Shown here one piece after another: positions 37,764 to 46,954 of a stretch of DNA of 64,000 nucleotides. Each line of letters opens with the position of its first letter. Within the stretch, counting starts at the first letter, position 1. The notes under the pieces are model-generated. The model had not been told where the DNA came from. It did not search any database and saw only the letters and a list, made by a program, of their open reading frames with translations. The position numbers and the translations under genes are program-made. The stretch is from Chloroflexi bacterium HGW-Chloroflexi-3 (GTDB lineage: Bacteria; Chloroflexota; Anaerolineae; Anaerolineales; Anaerolineaceae), in assembly GCA_002842045.1 (NCBI GenBank), contig PHBX01000005.1, positions 34,850-98,849 of the forward strand, given 5' to 3'.

Positions 37764-39086
37764 CTAACCGAATAAACGAGGTAACCCACGCCCTCCGGAT
37801 TTTTGAAAAGTTTTCATCAATTTCTTTATATCACGATATTGCTTAATTAAGCGATTAACATCCTGTACCTGTGTACCAGATCCTGAAGCAATTCTTCGTC
37901 TCCGTGATGCGTTAAGTATATCCGGAAATCTTCTTTCTTGCGATGTCATTGAATTGATAATTGCTTCAGTTTGTTTTAATTGTTTTTCAGCATCTCTTGG
38001 ATCTACTGCCTTCGCCATTTGCCCCATATTACCCGGCATCATCTCTAAAATTTGAGATATCGAACCCATTTTCTTGATTTGTTTGAGTTGGTGAAGAAAA
38101 TCGTCCAGTGAAAACTCACCACTGATCATTTTCTCAGCTTGTTTTTGCGCTTCTTTCTGATCAAAAGCCATTTCAGCTTTTTCAATTAACCCAATCACAT
38201 CTCCCATACCCAGGATTCTGGATGCGAGACGACCTGGATCATATGCTTCCATGGCATCAATACCTTCACCTGTACTGAGAAACTTGATGGGAACACCGGT
38301 TACACTGCGGATTGATATAGCTGCTCCACCTCTCGCATCACCATCAATTTTTGTCATTACCAAACCAGTTATTGAAACTGTATCACGAAACCCTTCGGCG
38401 ATATGTAATGCCTCTTGACCAATCATTGAGTCAACAACCAGTAAAATTTCAACTGTTTTGACTCTAGCCTGGATTGCGCGAAGTTCATCCATTAAATCCT
38501 GATCTAATTGTGATCGACCGGCTGTGTCAATGATAACAACTGTAAAACCACCTTTTCGGGCATAATCATAAGCGTGAGAACTAACCTCTGGTGGTTTCTT
38601 TCCATCTTCTGTAAAAACCGGCACATCGATACGCTCGCCTAAGGTTTGTAATTGTTTTATAGCAGCCGGACGATATGGGTCTGCAGCTACCATCAAAACT
38701 CGCTCTCCCTGAGATCTTAGCTTTTTGGCTAATTTTGCACAAGCTGTTGTTTTTCCGGATCCTTGTAAACCAACCATCATGATCACATAAGGTTTTTCTC
38801 CCGTAAGGTTGATCTTAGATGGGTCACCTAATGTCTTAATTAATTCTTCATTAACTATTTTTACAACTTGTTGACCAGGGTTAAGTGCTTTGGATACCTC
38901 AGCCCCGAGGGCACGTTCGCGAACTTGTGCAATAAATTTTTTTACTACACTGAAATGCACATCGGCTTCCAATAAAGCCAACCGCACTTCACGCATCACA
39001 TTGTCAACATCACCCTCGGAGAGTTTTCCCCGCCGGCGCAATTCTTTAAATATCCCGTCTAATCTTCCAGTTAAATTCTCAAACAT
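37764..39086 (-). CDS. ffh: Signal recognition particle protein Ffh
   Basis: The SRP GTPase that directs nascent membrane proteins to the membrane (440 aa). The N domain (1-90) leads into the G domain with VGLQGSGKTTACAKLAKKL, DTAGRSQLD and MTKIDGDARGGA. The M domain (about 320-440), which binds 4.5S RNA and signal sequences, includes DFLHQLKQIKKMGSISQ, PGNMGQM and GSGTQVQDVNRLIKQY. It appears complete with no extension. A TTGACC-N17-TAAAAT promoter lies upstream. The 4.5S RNA gene was not found in the window. Confidence 0.97.
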   Translation of the reverse strand: MFENLTGRLDGIFKELRRRGKLSEGDVDNVMREVRLALLEADVHFSVVKKFIAQVRERALGAEVSKALNPGQQVVKIVNEELIKTLGDPSKINLTGEKPYVIMMVGLQGSGKTTACAKLAKKLRSQGERVLMVAADPYRPAAIKQLQTLGERIDVPVFTEDGKKPPEVSSHAYDYARKGGFTVVIIDTAGRSQLDQDLMDELRAIQARVKTVEILLVVDSMIGQEALHIAEGFRDTVSITGLVMTKIDGDARGGAAISIRSVTGVPIKFLSTGEGIDAMEAYDPGRLASRILGMGDVIGLIEKAEMAFDQKEAQKQAEKMISGEFSLDDFLHQLKQIKKMGSISQILEMMPGNMGQMAKAVDPRDAEKQLKQTEAIINSMTSQERRFPDILNASRRRRIASGSGTQVQDVNRLIKQYRDIKKLMKTFQKSGGRGLPRLFG

Positions 39087-39129
39087 AAAATTTCTTCAAT
39101 TTAAATTAATACCTTTTATTGCGTGCAAG

Positions 39130-39158
39130 ATTTTAGCTTGTTCGCTAATTTTGGTCAA
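39130..39158 (-). promoter_or_regulatory. ffh promoter
   Basis: On the minus strand, TTGACC (39158-39153) is separated by 17 bp from TAAAAT (39135-39130). The predicted start lies about 35 nt before the ffh ATG. This is a good sigma-70-type match in the divergent ffh/degV gap. Confidence 0.6.
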
Positions 39159-39263
39159 GGAATTCTATCACAGGTTGTTTTTAATCAGAATTAAGACGAG
39201 TTTTTTGTGGGAATATTAAATATGTAGCTCCACACGCAACTTTTCTTGTTGGTAAGTGTTATA

Positions 39264-39294
39264 TTGACTGGTAAAATGAATTAATTCATATAAT
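39264..39294 (+). promoter_or_regulatory. degV promoter
   Basis: TTGACT (39264-39269) and a perfect TATAAT (39289-39294) are separated by 19 bp. The predicted transcript would start about 28 nt before the degV ATG and include its GGAGAAG ribosome site. Confidence 0.55.
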
Positions 39295-39328
39295 ATCAAA
39301 AAGATAAATAGAAAAATCGGAGAAGATA

Positions 39329-40186
39329 ATGGCACAAGTGGCAATAGTTACCGACAGCACCGCTTACATTCCAAAAGAATTAGAATCTGAATATAAATTT
39401 CAAATTGCACCACTGCAGGTAATATGGGGGGAAGACCAATTCCGTGACGGAGTGGATATTCAACCGGTTCAATTTTATGAAAAATTACAACATGCTGAAG
39501 TAATGCCATCCACATCGCAAGCTACACCGGGAGCATTTAAAGAAATTTACAAAGAATTATTAAACCAGGGTTATGACATTTTCTCAATTCATATTTCCTC
39601 AAAATTATCAGGAACCATTGATTCTGCTCAACAGGCTAAAGCAATGTTGGAAGTAGATAATATTGAAATTTTTGACTCTGAAAACGCAGGTATGGCTTTA
39701 GGTTTTCAAGTATTAGCAGTCGCTCGTGCAGCAGCGAATGGCGCTTCAATTAAAGATTGTATTAAAATCGCTGAAAAAGCCAGAGAAAATACTGGCGTTT
39801 TATTCGCTGTGAGTACACTAGAGTTTTTACATCGAGGTGGTCGAATTGGTGGCGGGCAAGCATTTCTAGGCACAATGCTAAAATTGAAACCGATTTTAGA
39901 AGTTCGCGATGGAAAAATTGAAGCTGCCGGAAAGGTTCGCACAATGACCAAGGCTGTTGATAAGGTCATTGAAATTGTGAAATCAAAAGTTGGCAATAAA
40001 ACTCCAATTAGAATTGCAATCCAACATGCAAACGCATTACCTGAGGCAAGTAATTTGCTCGATAAAGTTATTCATTCCTTTTCTGAAGGTGATATTGTTG
40101 AAGCATTTATTGCCGATGTTAGTCCAGCGATCGGGACTCATACAGGCCCGGGAGTGGTCGGAATAGCTTACATGGCTGGTATGTAA
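39329..40186 (+). CDS. DegV family fatty-acid-binding protein
   Basis: A 285-aa DegV protein. The family binds fatty acids (FakB-type) and presents them to fatty acid kinase for phosphorylation. Motifs are VTDSTAYIPKELE at the N terminus, MPSTSQATPGAF (lipid carboxylate binding), SSKLSGTIDSA and TLEFLHRGGRIGG. Length is normal (about 280). The ATG is preceded by CGGAGAAG. No fakA-like DAK kinase is in the window. It appears monocistronic, ended by a hairpin terminator. Confidence 0.93.
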   Translation: MAQVAIVTDSTAYIPKELESEYKFQIAPLQVIWGEDQFRDGVDIQPVQFYEKLQHAEVMPSTSQATPGAFKEIYKELLNQGYDIFSIHISSKLSGTIDSAQQAKAMLEVDNIEIFDSENAGMALGFQVLAVARAAANGASIKDCIKIAEKARENTGVLFAVSTLEFLHRGGRIGGGQAFLGTMLKLKPILEVRDGKIEAAGKVRTMTKAVDKVIEIVKSKVGNKTPIRIAIQHANALPEASNLLDKVIHSFSEGDIVEAFIADVSPAIGTHTGPGVVGIAYMAGM

Positions 40187-40190
40187 ATAA

Positions 40191-40216
40191 AGAACGTCCG
40201 CAAGGACGTTTTTTAA
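40191..40216 (+). terminator. Terminator of degV
   Basis: A 7-bp stem AACGTCC/GGACGTT (40193-40199 with 40204-40210) has a stable GCAA tetraloop. A run of T follows, immediately after the degV stop codon. Confidence 0.88.
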
Positions 40217-40339
40217 TCAGATGAGTATCCCTGCTTATACTGACAGAGATCACAATACTATAAAAATTTATTCAGATATTTTTCCTTTTCCGATAAAATG
40301 AATTTGTAATGATTTAAGTTAATTCGAAAGGATAATCTG

Positions 40340-41659
40340 ATGGAAATTAATAATAACCTTGGGTTTCAAATACCAAAAATATTGCTGCCAGTTGATTATA
40401 TCGATTTTCAAAAATGGGCAGTTATTGCCTGTGATCAATATACATCCCAACCAGAATATTGGACAGATGTTGAAGATATTGTTGGATCATCTCCTTCTAC
40501 ATTAAATATGATTCTGCCAGAAGTCTACTTGGAAACAGAAGAAGAGTTCAAAAAAATCGAGTTAACGAAAAAAAAGATGGACGAATATCTCGAACAAGGG
40601 GTTTTTCGTTCATTTGAAGGTTTAATCTTAGTGGAGAGGCATGTTGGTGATAAAACCAGATTTGGCTTGATGTTGGCATTGGACCTGGAAAAATATGATT
40701 TCCAGAAAGGGTCACAAACCTTAATTAGAGCAACAGAAGGAACCATTATCGACCGGCTTCCACCACGGATCCGCATACGAGAAGGTGCAAAATTAGAGTT
40801 TCCACATATTCTGGTCTTAATTGATGACCCAGAAAAAACCGTGATTGAACCCCTTGTGGAGAAAAGGCATCAATTAGATAAATTATATGATTTTGAATTA
40901 ATGAAAAATAGTGGGCATTTGATCGGTTATGGTATAAACCAATCAGATTATCTTGGTTCAGTTGAAAATGCTTTGGGGAATCTGGCAAATTCTGACCGCT
41001 TTATGAAACATTACAATGTTGGAGATGAATTCGGTGTCCTTCTCTTTGCCATGGGCGACGGCAATCATTCACTGGCGACTGCAAAATCAATTTGGGAAAG
41101 TGTAAAATCAAATGTAGGGATGGATCATCCATCCAGGTATGCTTTGGTCGAAATTGAAAATATTCATGATGCTGGTTTGGATTTTGAACCAATCCATCGC
41201 GTACTTTTCAATCTTAAAGACAATATCCTGGAAAAGATGCGAGATTTCTGGAAAAGCGAATTTAACTTAAAAGAGTGCAAAGATCAACAAGAAATGATCG
41301 AAGCTGTTGACCATCAATCCGGAGATTTTCATAAATTTGGCTTTATCTACGACACATCTTTTTTTGTAGTCAACATATTACCTACTTCTTCGAATTTACC
41401 TGTTGGAACGCTGCAGACTTTTCTCGATGAGTTTTTACAAAGTGGTGGAGCAGAAAAAATTGATTACGTTCATGGAAGTGAGGTAACCTGTTCGCTGGGA
41501 ACAAAACCGGGTAATTGCAGTTTCTATCTTCCTGCGATGGAAAAAAACCAATTATTTAAGACTGTTATTCTGGATGGTGCTTTGCCCCGCAAAACTTTTT
41601 CTATGGGAGAAGCATATGAGAAACGATTTTATATGGAAGGTCGAAGAATAACAAAATAG
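40340..41659 (+). CDS. DUF1015 family protein
   Basis: A 439-aa cytoplasmic protein of the DUF1015 family. Signatures are the N-terminal LLPVDYIDFQKWAVIACDQY, LILVERHVGD, and FAMGDGNHSLATAKSIWE. The family is widespread in anaerobes and hyperthermophiles, but its activity is not established. Length is typical (410-440). An AAAGGA ribosome site precedes the ATG. It is bounded by terminators on both sides and so is probably a single-gene unit. No further function can be inferred. Confidence 0.88.
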   Translation: MEINNNLGFQIPKILLPVDYIDFQKWAVIACDQYTSQPEYWTDVEDIVGSSPSTLNMILPEVYLETEEEFKKIELTKKKMDEYLEQGVFRSFEGLILVERHVGDKTRFGLMLALDLEKYDFQKGSQTLIRATEGTIIDRLPPRIRIREGAKLEFPHILVLIDDPEKTVIEPLVEKRHQLDKLYDFELMKNSGHLIGYGINQSDYLGSVENALGNLANSDRFMKHYNVGDEFGVLLFAMGDGNHSLATAKSIWESVKSNVGMDHPSRYALVEIENIHDAGLDFEPIHRVLFNLKDNILEKMRDFWKSEFNLKECKDQQEMIEAVDHQSGDFHKFGFIYDTSFFVVNILPTSSNLPVGTLQTFLDEFLQSGGAEKIDYVHGSEVTCSLGTKPGNCSFYLPAMEKNQLFKTVILDGALPRKTFSMGEAYEKRFYMEGRRITK

Positions 41660-41667
41660 GTAATTTT

Positions 41668-41707
41668 AAGAGGTGTTTATCAAAACAAAGCACCTCTTCT
41701 TTTTTTG
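41668..41707 (+). terminator. Terminator of the DUF1015 gene
   Basis: An 8-bp stem AAGAGGTG/CACCTCTT (41668-41675 with 41691-41698) is followed by CTTTTTTT. The loop is about 15 nt. Confidence 0.8.
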
Positions 41708-41755
41708 GATTAGAATGGTGTAGATAGATTTTCAACATATCGGAAAGAAAAAAAT

Positions 41756-42103
41756 ATGTTTTCACCAGAAATGAAAAACTTTACTAATCCTCTTCCTCCA
41801 AATGAAGTTCATTTTATTGATTTGAAAGTTGAACCTTGGGAGGATAAAATGCGATTTAAGGTATTTGTCCAAATTTCAGAATTTTTAGAACCTCCCAATT
41901 TGAATTTTTTTATTAGTAACAAAACCTCAGAAATTATTTCTGAAGTGACTTTAATTGAAAACGTGGATACAAATATAGTGTTTACAATGCATTTACGAAA
42001 CGCAAGTCAACAAAATCAATTGACTTTATTGGGTGAAATATTTTATTCAGAAGATATAGGCAGAGTTGATTCACAAACGATCAGTTTTGTTTTAAATGAA
42101 TAA
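41756..42103 (+). CDS. Small protein of unknown function
   Basis: A 115-aa protein I do not recognise, with no signal peptide or membrane helix. Alternating hydrophobic stretches (VHFIDLKVEP, MRFKVFVQIS, LNFFISN, IVFTMHLRN, QTISFVLNE) suggest an all-beta, immunoglobulin-like sandwich of seven or so strands. It overlaps the following lipoprotein gene by 8 bp, which supports that it is real and that the two are co-expressed. The next gene is secreted, while this protein appears cytosolic. Confidence 0.65.
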   Translation: MFSPEMKNFTNPLPPNEVHFIDLKVEPWEDKMRFKVFVQISEFLEPPNLNFFISNKTSEIISEVTLIENVDTNIVFTMHLRNASQQNQLTLLGEIFYSEDIGRVDSQTISFVLNE

Positions 42104-43046
42104 GAATTACATGAGAAACAAGTTTGCAGTAATCATTCTTTTCATCTTATTATGGGGATCAGTATTAACAAGCTGTAAAACTATTTCTATTGAAAAACAC
42201 ATGAATTTGAATGAAAACATAGAGAGCACTTCTACTCTCAAAACTGAACCTATTCAAAATCACTCATCCCCTACAATCACCCAAACATCTCCAACGATCC
42301 TCCCTGGTCCTGTGACTCCTTCAGTAGAGAAAAATGAACTGGTATTCGCCAATAGTACCTCAACGTCAATTGAAACCGAATTCGTCTCTCCCCTCGAAGG
42401 ATTTAAATTAGAAGAATTAACTGAGATCGTTTCTAATCCATTTATTTATGCGGGTGATGGAAAAGATGATGGACATCACGGGACGGACTTCTCATTTTAT
42501 CAATACAAATCGTTTGAAAAAATTGAAAAATTACCTGTCCTCTCAATAACATCAGGAAGAGTTAGCTCGGTAATTTATAATCGTCCGCCTTATGGCAATA
42601 TGGTAGTGGTTGAAACTCCATTTTCTTCTTTACCAGTTTTTCTTCGGGACCATCTCCTTGTTCTTTATACTGAGTCTGAAATCCCATTCCACACAAATTT
42701 AAGTTGTCCAGATTTTCAATTAACAGAAAATCCTCAAATAATTGAATCGTTTTCTCTTTATATTCTTTATGCGCACTTGTACGCTCTTCCAGAAGTGCAA
42801 ATTGATTCCCATGTTCTTAGTGGCTTTCCAATCGGGAAGGTGGGAAATACTGGTTCTTCAGGAAATCCCCACCTACATCTGGAATTTAGAATTGGCCCAA
42901 CGGGATATATTTTCGAGGAAATGTCACATTATAACAACACCGCTTCTCAAAATGAACTTTCAAATTATTGTTTATGGCGAGTGTCTGGGCTCTTTTATCA
43001 GGTTGATCCGATGGGAATTATTGAATATTATTTACAAAACCGTTAA
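42096..43046 (+). CDS. M23 family metallopeptidase lipoprotein
   Basis: A 316-aa secreted protein. A signal peptide ends in a lipobox-like LTSC (near residues 23-26), so it is probably anchored to the outer face of the membrane. A Ser/Thr/Pro-rich linker leads to an M23 (LytM) domain. The zinc ligands are seen as HHGTD (HxxxD) and HLHLE (HxH), with YAHL as the extra active-site His. A non-standard insert of about 50 residues lies before YAHL. M23 enzymes cut peptidoglycan cross-bridges. It overlaps the unknown gene upstream by 8 bp. Confidence 0.85.
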   Translation: MNKNYMRNKFAVIILFILLWGSVLTSCKTISIEKHMNLNENIESTSTLKTEPIQNHSSPTITQTSPTILPGPVTPSVEKNELVFANSTSTSIETEFVSPLEGFKLEELTEIVSNPFIYAGDGKDDGHHGTDFSFYQYKSFEKIEKLPVLSITSGRVSSVIYNRPPYGNMVVVETPFSSLPVFLRDHLLVLYTESEIPFHTNLSCPDFQLTENPQIIESFSLYILYAHLYALPEVQIDSHVLSGFPIGKVGNTGSSGNPHLHLEFRIGPTGYIFEEMSHYNNTASQNELSNYCLWRVSGLFYQVDPMGIIEYYLQNR

Positions 43047-43124
43047 TTATGAAAATTGACGAACTTAAAATTTAAATGCTACAATCAGGAAAGAATTTTT
43101 CTGATTCTTTTTGATTTATTGACC

Positions 43125-45005
43125 ATGAATAATAATCGCAGAACTTCCCCCTCTAAAGCCAATATAATTTGGACTATTTTAGCTATAATTAATCTAGTAT
43201 TGGTATTTTTTTTCCTTAATAATGTCCTTTCTAGTACAACGACTGGTCATTCCAATATAGTCACATCAATCTCATCAACGGAGACAACCATCAGTACTCC
43301 TGCACGATTACAAGAAGACCGGATTCTTACTGAAATCTCAGGTGATATTCCATTAATTGATATATCTCAATCTGAAATACCGTTATTCATACTTTCAATT
43401 TATTTCAATCAAAAATCCCAATTATATGCGTTTCACCCAGAAGGTATTCCATTTACCCGGTTAATCGATGAACCTTATGAGGAAATTCACCCAGCTACGA
43501 GTCGTGATAATAAAAAAATTGCTTATAGCGCGAAAAAAAATGGATATTGGGATATCTATGTATTGGATTTAACAGATGGATCTGAGATTCGAGTGACTGA
43601 TACACCTGAATATGATGGCTCTCCAACCTGGTCATCAGATGGTTTATACCTGGCGTATGAATCTTATCGTTATGGAAAAATGGATATATTCATTCAAGAT
43701 CTTCAGAATCTGAATGCCAACCCAATTCAATTAACGAACGGAAATGAATCGCAATATTCTCCTTCCTGGAGTCCAAATGGAAGAGAAATAGCTTTTGTTT
43801 CCACACAGGATGGAAATGAGGAAATCTGGTTGGCAAAATTGGATGCGGTGGAGAATCGTTTTATCAAAGTTACTGATCGACCTGAACACACTGATTTAAA
43901 TCCGCTATGGTCAGCAGATGGTGGGAAACTGTTGTGGACGAGCGATAACAATGGTTATCCTACGATAATTCAAGCAGATTTTTCCAGTGAAAATGTATTA
44001 ATTTCTAAAGTCGCCATAGGCGATTTCGCACTTTTGACCTCAAATTTAATTTCTTTTATTCAATTGGAAGCCAATCAAAATTTTTTGATTTCAAAAGATA
44101 ATTCCGGGCAAATGATTTTTCCTTCTATTGAAATACCAGGTAATGTAAATGGTTTTACCTTAATTGATGAGTATAAAAATAATGACTTCTTAATTTTTAA
44201 TTTAGAGAAGAATTCAAAGCTAGTTGAAAATAACCAAAGTTTGGAATCAGACACAACCTCTATTAATAAAAGTGAGTTGGTACTATTAGAAAATGTCGTT
44301 TCAGAATATCCATATTTATCAAGCTCAGCTCTAGAATCATTTGCCAAATTGCGTTCATCCATTGCCATGACAACTGGATGGGATTTTCTGAACCAAATAG
44401 ATAAAACTTTTATTCCAATCACAGACCCCGCAACTCCGGGAACGGCTGAAGAATGGCTCTACACTGGACGCGCTTTTGAATTCAATCCAGTTTCAATTCA
44501 CGCCGGGTTGACGACTACGATTAAGGAAGATAGAAGTGGTCAAACCTATTGGCGTGTTTTTATTAAAGCTAGATATCAGGATGGATCTCAGGGCGTACCA
44601 TTAAAACAAATGCCATTCGATCTTTCTGCTCGATTCAATAACGATCCGAAGACCTATGAAGCAGGTGGCATGAAAATCCCTATTCCTGAAGGTTATTGGA
44701 TTGACCTTACCGAATTAGCTGGCAGTCATTCCTGGGAGCGCTTGCCTGCGATAAGCAACTGGCAAAAATATTTTAATTCTGCTCGTTTTAACCAGTTTGT
44801 TTATTCAAATGGTTTGGACTGGTATGCAGCAATGAAAGAATTATATCCAATCGAAGCATTTAAATCACCAACACCAATCCCAACCAACCCATTAACCCCA
44901 ACCGTCAGCCCGACGATCCGATATTATCGATCTCCCACCATCACTTTCACACCAACAGAAACCTTTGTCCCAACTCGTAGACCAACCTGGACACCAATCC
45001 CATAA
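43125..45005 (+). CDS. Membrane-anchored TolB-like beta-propeller protein
   Basis: An approximately 626-aa protein with a single N-terminal membrane helix (NIIWTILAIINLVLVFFFL) and an extracytoplasmic body. From about residue 100, TolB/WD40-like propeller repeats appear (GYWDIYVLDLTDGSEIRVT, SPTWSSDGLYLAYES, SPSWSPNGREIAFVS). A second region of about 200 residues has no clear family (TPGTAEEWLYTGRAFEF, ARYQDGSQGVPL), and the C terminus is Thr/Pro-rich. The frame extends upstream to a TTG at 43056, but ATG 43125 is preferred because it places the membrane helix at the usual distance. It follows the M23 lipoprotein gene and precedes another M23 gene. Confidence 0.8.
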   Translation: MNNNRRTSPSKANIIWTILAIINLVLVFFFLNNVLSSTTTGHSNIVTSISSTETTISTPARLQEDRILTEISGDIPLIDISQSEIPLFILSIYFNQKSQLYAFHPEGIPFTRLIDEPYEEIHPATSRDNKKIAYSAKKNGYWDIYVLDLTDGSEIRVTDTPEYDGSPTWSSDGLYLAYESYRYGKMDIFIQDLQNLNANPIQLTNGNESQYSPSWSPNGREIAFVSTQDGNEEIWLAKLDAVENRFIKVTDRPEHTDLNPLWSADGGKLLWTSDNNGYPTIIQADFSSENVLISKVAIGDFALLTSNLISFIQLEANQNFLISKDNSGQMIFPSIEIPGNVNGFTLIDEYKNNDFLIFNLEKNSKLVENNQSLESDTTSINKSELVLLENVVSEYPYLSSSALESFAKLRSSIAMTTGWDFLNQIDKTFIPITDPATPGTAEEWLYTGRAFEFNPVSIHAGLTTTIKEDRSGQTYWRVFIKARYQDGSQGVPLKQMPFDLSARFNNDPKTYEAGGMKIPIPEGYWIDLTELAGSHSWERLPAISNWQKYFNSARFNQFVYSNGLDWYAAMKELYPIEAFKSPTPIPTNPLTPTVSPTIRYYRSPTITFTPTETFVPTRRPTWTPIP

Positions 45006-45009
45006 ATTT

Positions 45010-46149
45010 ATGAAAAAGAATTATTTATTAATGGTCTGGTTGGTAACACTCATCGGGGTGGTGGTTGTATTAATTTGGGGAAGAATTGTTTCACAAATAT
45101 CACCTATAAACCAAAATTTATTGAACTCGCAAGTCAATAGCATTCCAGATAATTTCCCCCAAGGGTCCATTAATATAATCACTGGAAATTCTGATAGTAA
45201 TAAACAGGTTGAACCAGTGCTAACACAAGAAGAAGCGGTTGGGTTAGTATTACCCATGCCAGATGATCCTCCCATTTCTCTTTGGCGTCCCCCTTTATAT
45301 CCGACTCCATGGGCAATTTCCCCTAATGATCATTTTTATTTTTCTCGTCCAATTGCTGCAGATGAGATTAATTGGCCGTTGGCAAATTATCGTTATGGAT
45401 ATTTCTTTCCTGAAACGGATATCATTCATACCGGTATTGACATAACTGCCAAGCGTGGTACACCTGTTATCGCAGCAGCCCCAGGAACTGTGATTTGGGC
45501 AGGTTATGGGTTATATACTGGATCTTACAATGAAGAGGATCCTTATGGGATGGCAGTTACAGTTGAACACGATTTTGGTTACAAAGATAAGAATTTATTA
45601 ACTGTTTACGGCCATATGGATCGGATTGATGTTGAAAAAGGTCAAAGGGTTGAAACAGGAACTCAATTAGGGATTGTAGGAAATACTGGCTTTACAACCG
45701 GCCCGCATTTACATTTTGAAGTTCGCTACGAAACCAATAGTTATTTCAGGACCAGGAATCCCGAATTATGGTTATCGCCTCCTCAGGGATGGGGCGTTTT
45801 GGTTGGTCAGGTAAAAACATTCGATAATTATTACATTCATCTTAAAGAAATCTATGTGCGCAGTAAAGATACCAACCAATCCTGGATGGTTCTCACTTAC
45901 GCAACAAATAGTATCAATCGTGATGAATATTATAAAGAAAACCTAGCTCTCAGTGACTTGCCCGCGGGTTCGTATTCAATTTCATTCACAATTGATGGTA
46001 TAACATATAAACAGGATTTGATCATTTATCCAGGTGCGATCACCTTCTTTTCGTTTCGAGATAAAATTGGTTTTTCTTTTGAAACTCCTTCAATACAAAA
46101 GCCTGAAGATTGGGAAAACATAGTACTTTCTGATAAGTTTCTTCCTTGA
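45010..46149 (+). CDS. Membrane-anchored M23 family metallopeptidase
   Basis: A 379-aa protein with an N-terminal anchor (YLLMVWLVTLIGVVVVLIWG) and an extracytoplasmic M23 domain. Zinc ligands are in IIHTGIDI (HxxxD) and GPHLHFEVRY (HxH), and the catalytic His in VYGHMDRID. GTPVIAAAPGTVIWAGY is the typical LytM core. A beta-rich C-terminal extension of about 110 residues follows (VGQVKTFDNYYIHLKEIYV), probably an Ig-like binding domain. ATG 45010 is chosen because an in-frame TTG at 44965 would overlap the upstream gene and push the helix inwards. The gap to the upstream gene is 4 bp. Confidence 0.9.
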   Translation: MKKNYLLMVWLVTLIGVVVVLIWGRIVSQISPINQNLLNSQVNSIPDNFPQGSINIITGNSDSNKQVEPVLTQEEAVGLVLPMPDDPPISLWRPPLYPTPWAISPNDHFYFSRPIAADEINWPLANYRYGYFFPETDIIHTGIDITAKRGTPVIAAAPGTVIWAGYGLYTGSYNEEDPYGMAVTVEHDFGYKDKNLLTVYGHMDRIDVEKGQRVETGTQLGIVGNTGFTTGPHLHFEVRYETNSYFRTRNPELWLSPPQGWGVLVGQVKTFDNYYIHLKEIYVRSKDTNQSWMVLTYATNSINRDEYYKENLALSDLPAGSYSISFTIDGITYKQDLIIYPGAITFFSFRDKIGFSFETPSIQKPEDWENIVLSDKFLP

Positions 46150-46252
46150 TTAGTTTCTAAAACCTTGACAGAATATAGCAATTCAATTGAAAATCAATAT
46201 GTAAGTAATGAATATGTCAAAAAAGGAGTGTTTTAATAAATTGGAGGTATCA

Positions 46253-46954
46253 ATGAATAAAAAATTTAAAAGGACCAGTTTCTGGATCTTAGTTATGGTA
46301 ATAATGGCAACTGCTTTGGGAGCATGCAAACCAACCGCTCCTGTGGAACCGACAATGGATCCGGATGTAATCTTCACGCAAGCTGCAGAAACTGTTGCTG
46401 CGCAATTAACTCGCACGGCTCTTAGTCAACCTACAGCCACTCATACAGCGCTTCCATCACCAACTGTAACACCTACAATTCAACTGCCAACTGAAACCAC
46501 AGAATCAGATTCCACGAATGCAACGCCTTTAGTTACTTCTGAATCAGGTTCAACGCCTAATCCAAACAAGATGGCTTTTGTTGCCGATGTGACAATTCCA
46601 GATGGACAGGTGATCCCATCAGGTGCAAAATTTGTAAAAACCTGGAGACTTAAGAACACAGGCACTACAACCTGGACAGCGAATTACAGAGTCAGATTAT
46701 GGGCTGGTAACAGCTTTGGTGCACCATCTTCATTCTTGTTAGCCCAGGAAGTAAAACCAAATGCTGAAGTTGATATTTCCATTGAGTTCACTGCGCCAAG
46801 TCAAACGGGTGAATATATTTCTCATTGGATCCTGTCTGATGATAAGGAAGCCAATTTTGGAAATACATTTTACGTCAATTTTGTTGTCGGAGTCCCGGCA
46901 TCTCCTTCGGCTACACAGGCTGAACCAACTCCAATAATCACCCCAACCCCGTAA
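46253..46954 (+). CDS. Lipoprotein with NBR1-type Ig-like domain
   Basis: A 233-aa secreted protein. The signal peptide ends at a lipobox (LGAC, near residue 24), a Thr/Pro-rich linker follows, then an NBR1-like Ig domain: FVADVTIPDGQVIPSGAKF, KTWRLKNTGTTTW and EYISHWILSDD. Related domains are frequent in Anaerolineae surface proteins, and their ligand is not known. The start at 46253 is supported by GGAGGT at 46243-46248; an in-frame ATG at 46208 is an alternative but puts 15 residues before the signal. It overlaps queG by 1 bp. Confidence 0.85.
   Translation: MNKKFKRTSFWILVMVIMATALGACKPTAPVEPTMDPDVIFTQAAETVAAQLTRTALSQPTATHTALPSPTVTPTIQLPTETTESDSTNATPLVTSESGSTPNPNKMAFVADVTIPDGQVIPSGAKFVKTWRLKNTGTTTWTANYRVRLWAGNSFGAPSSFLLAQEVKPNAEVDISIEFTAPSQTGEYISHWILSDDKEANFGNTFYVNFVVGVPASPSATQAEPTPIITPTP

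Noticed and set aside
39087..39263. 4.5S RNA gene near ffh
   Set aside because: No matching hairpin with the conserved GGAA-type loop was found in the divergent gap.
43056..43124. Upstream extension of the propeller protein from a TTG codon
   Set aside because: It would add 23 residues before the membrane helix; the ATG at 43125 gives a standard anchor topology.
44965..45009. Upstream TTG start for the second M23 peptidase
   Set aside because: It would overlap the previous gene by 41 bp and precede the anchor helix with unrelated residues.
46208..46252. Upstream ATG for the NBR1 lipoprotein
   Set aside because: The ATG at 46253 has a strong GGAGGT and places the signal peptide at the N terminus.
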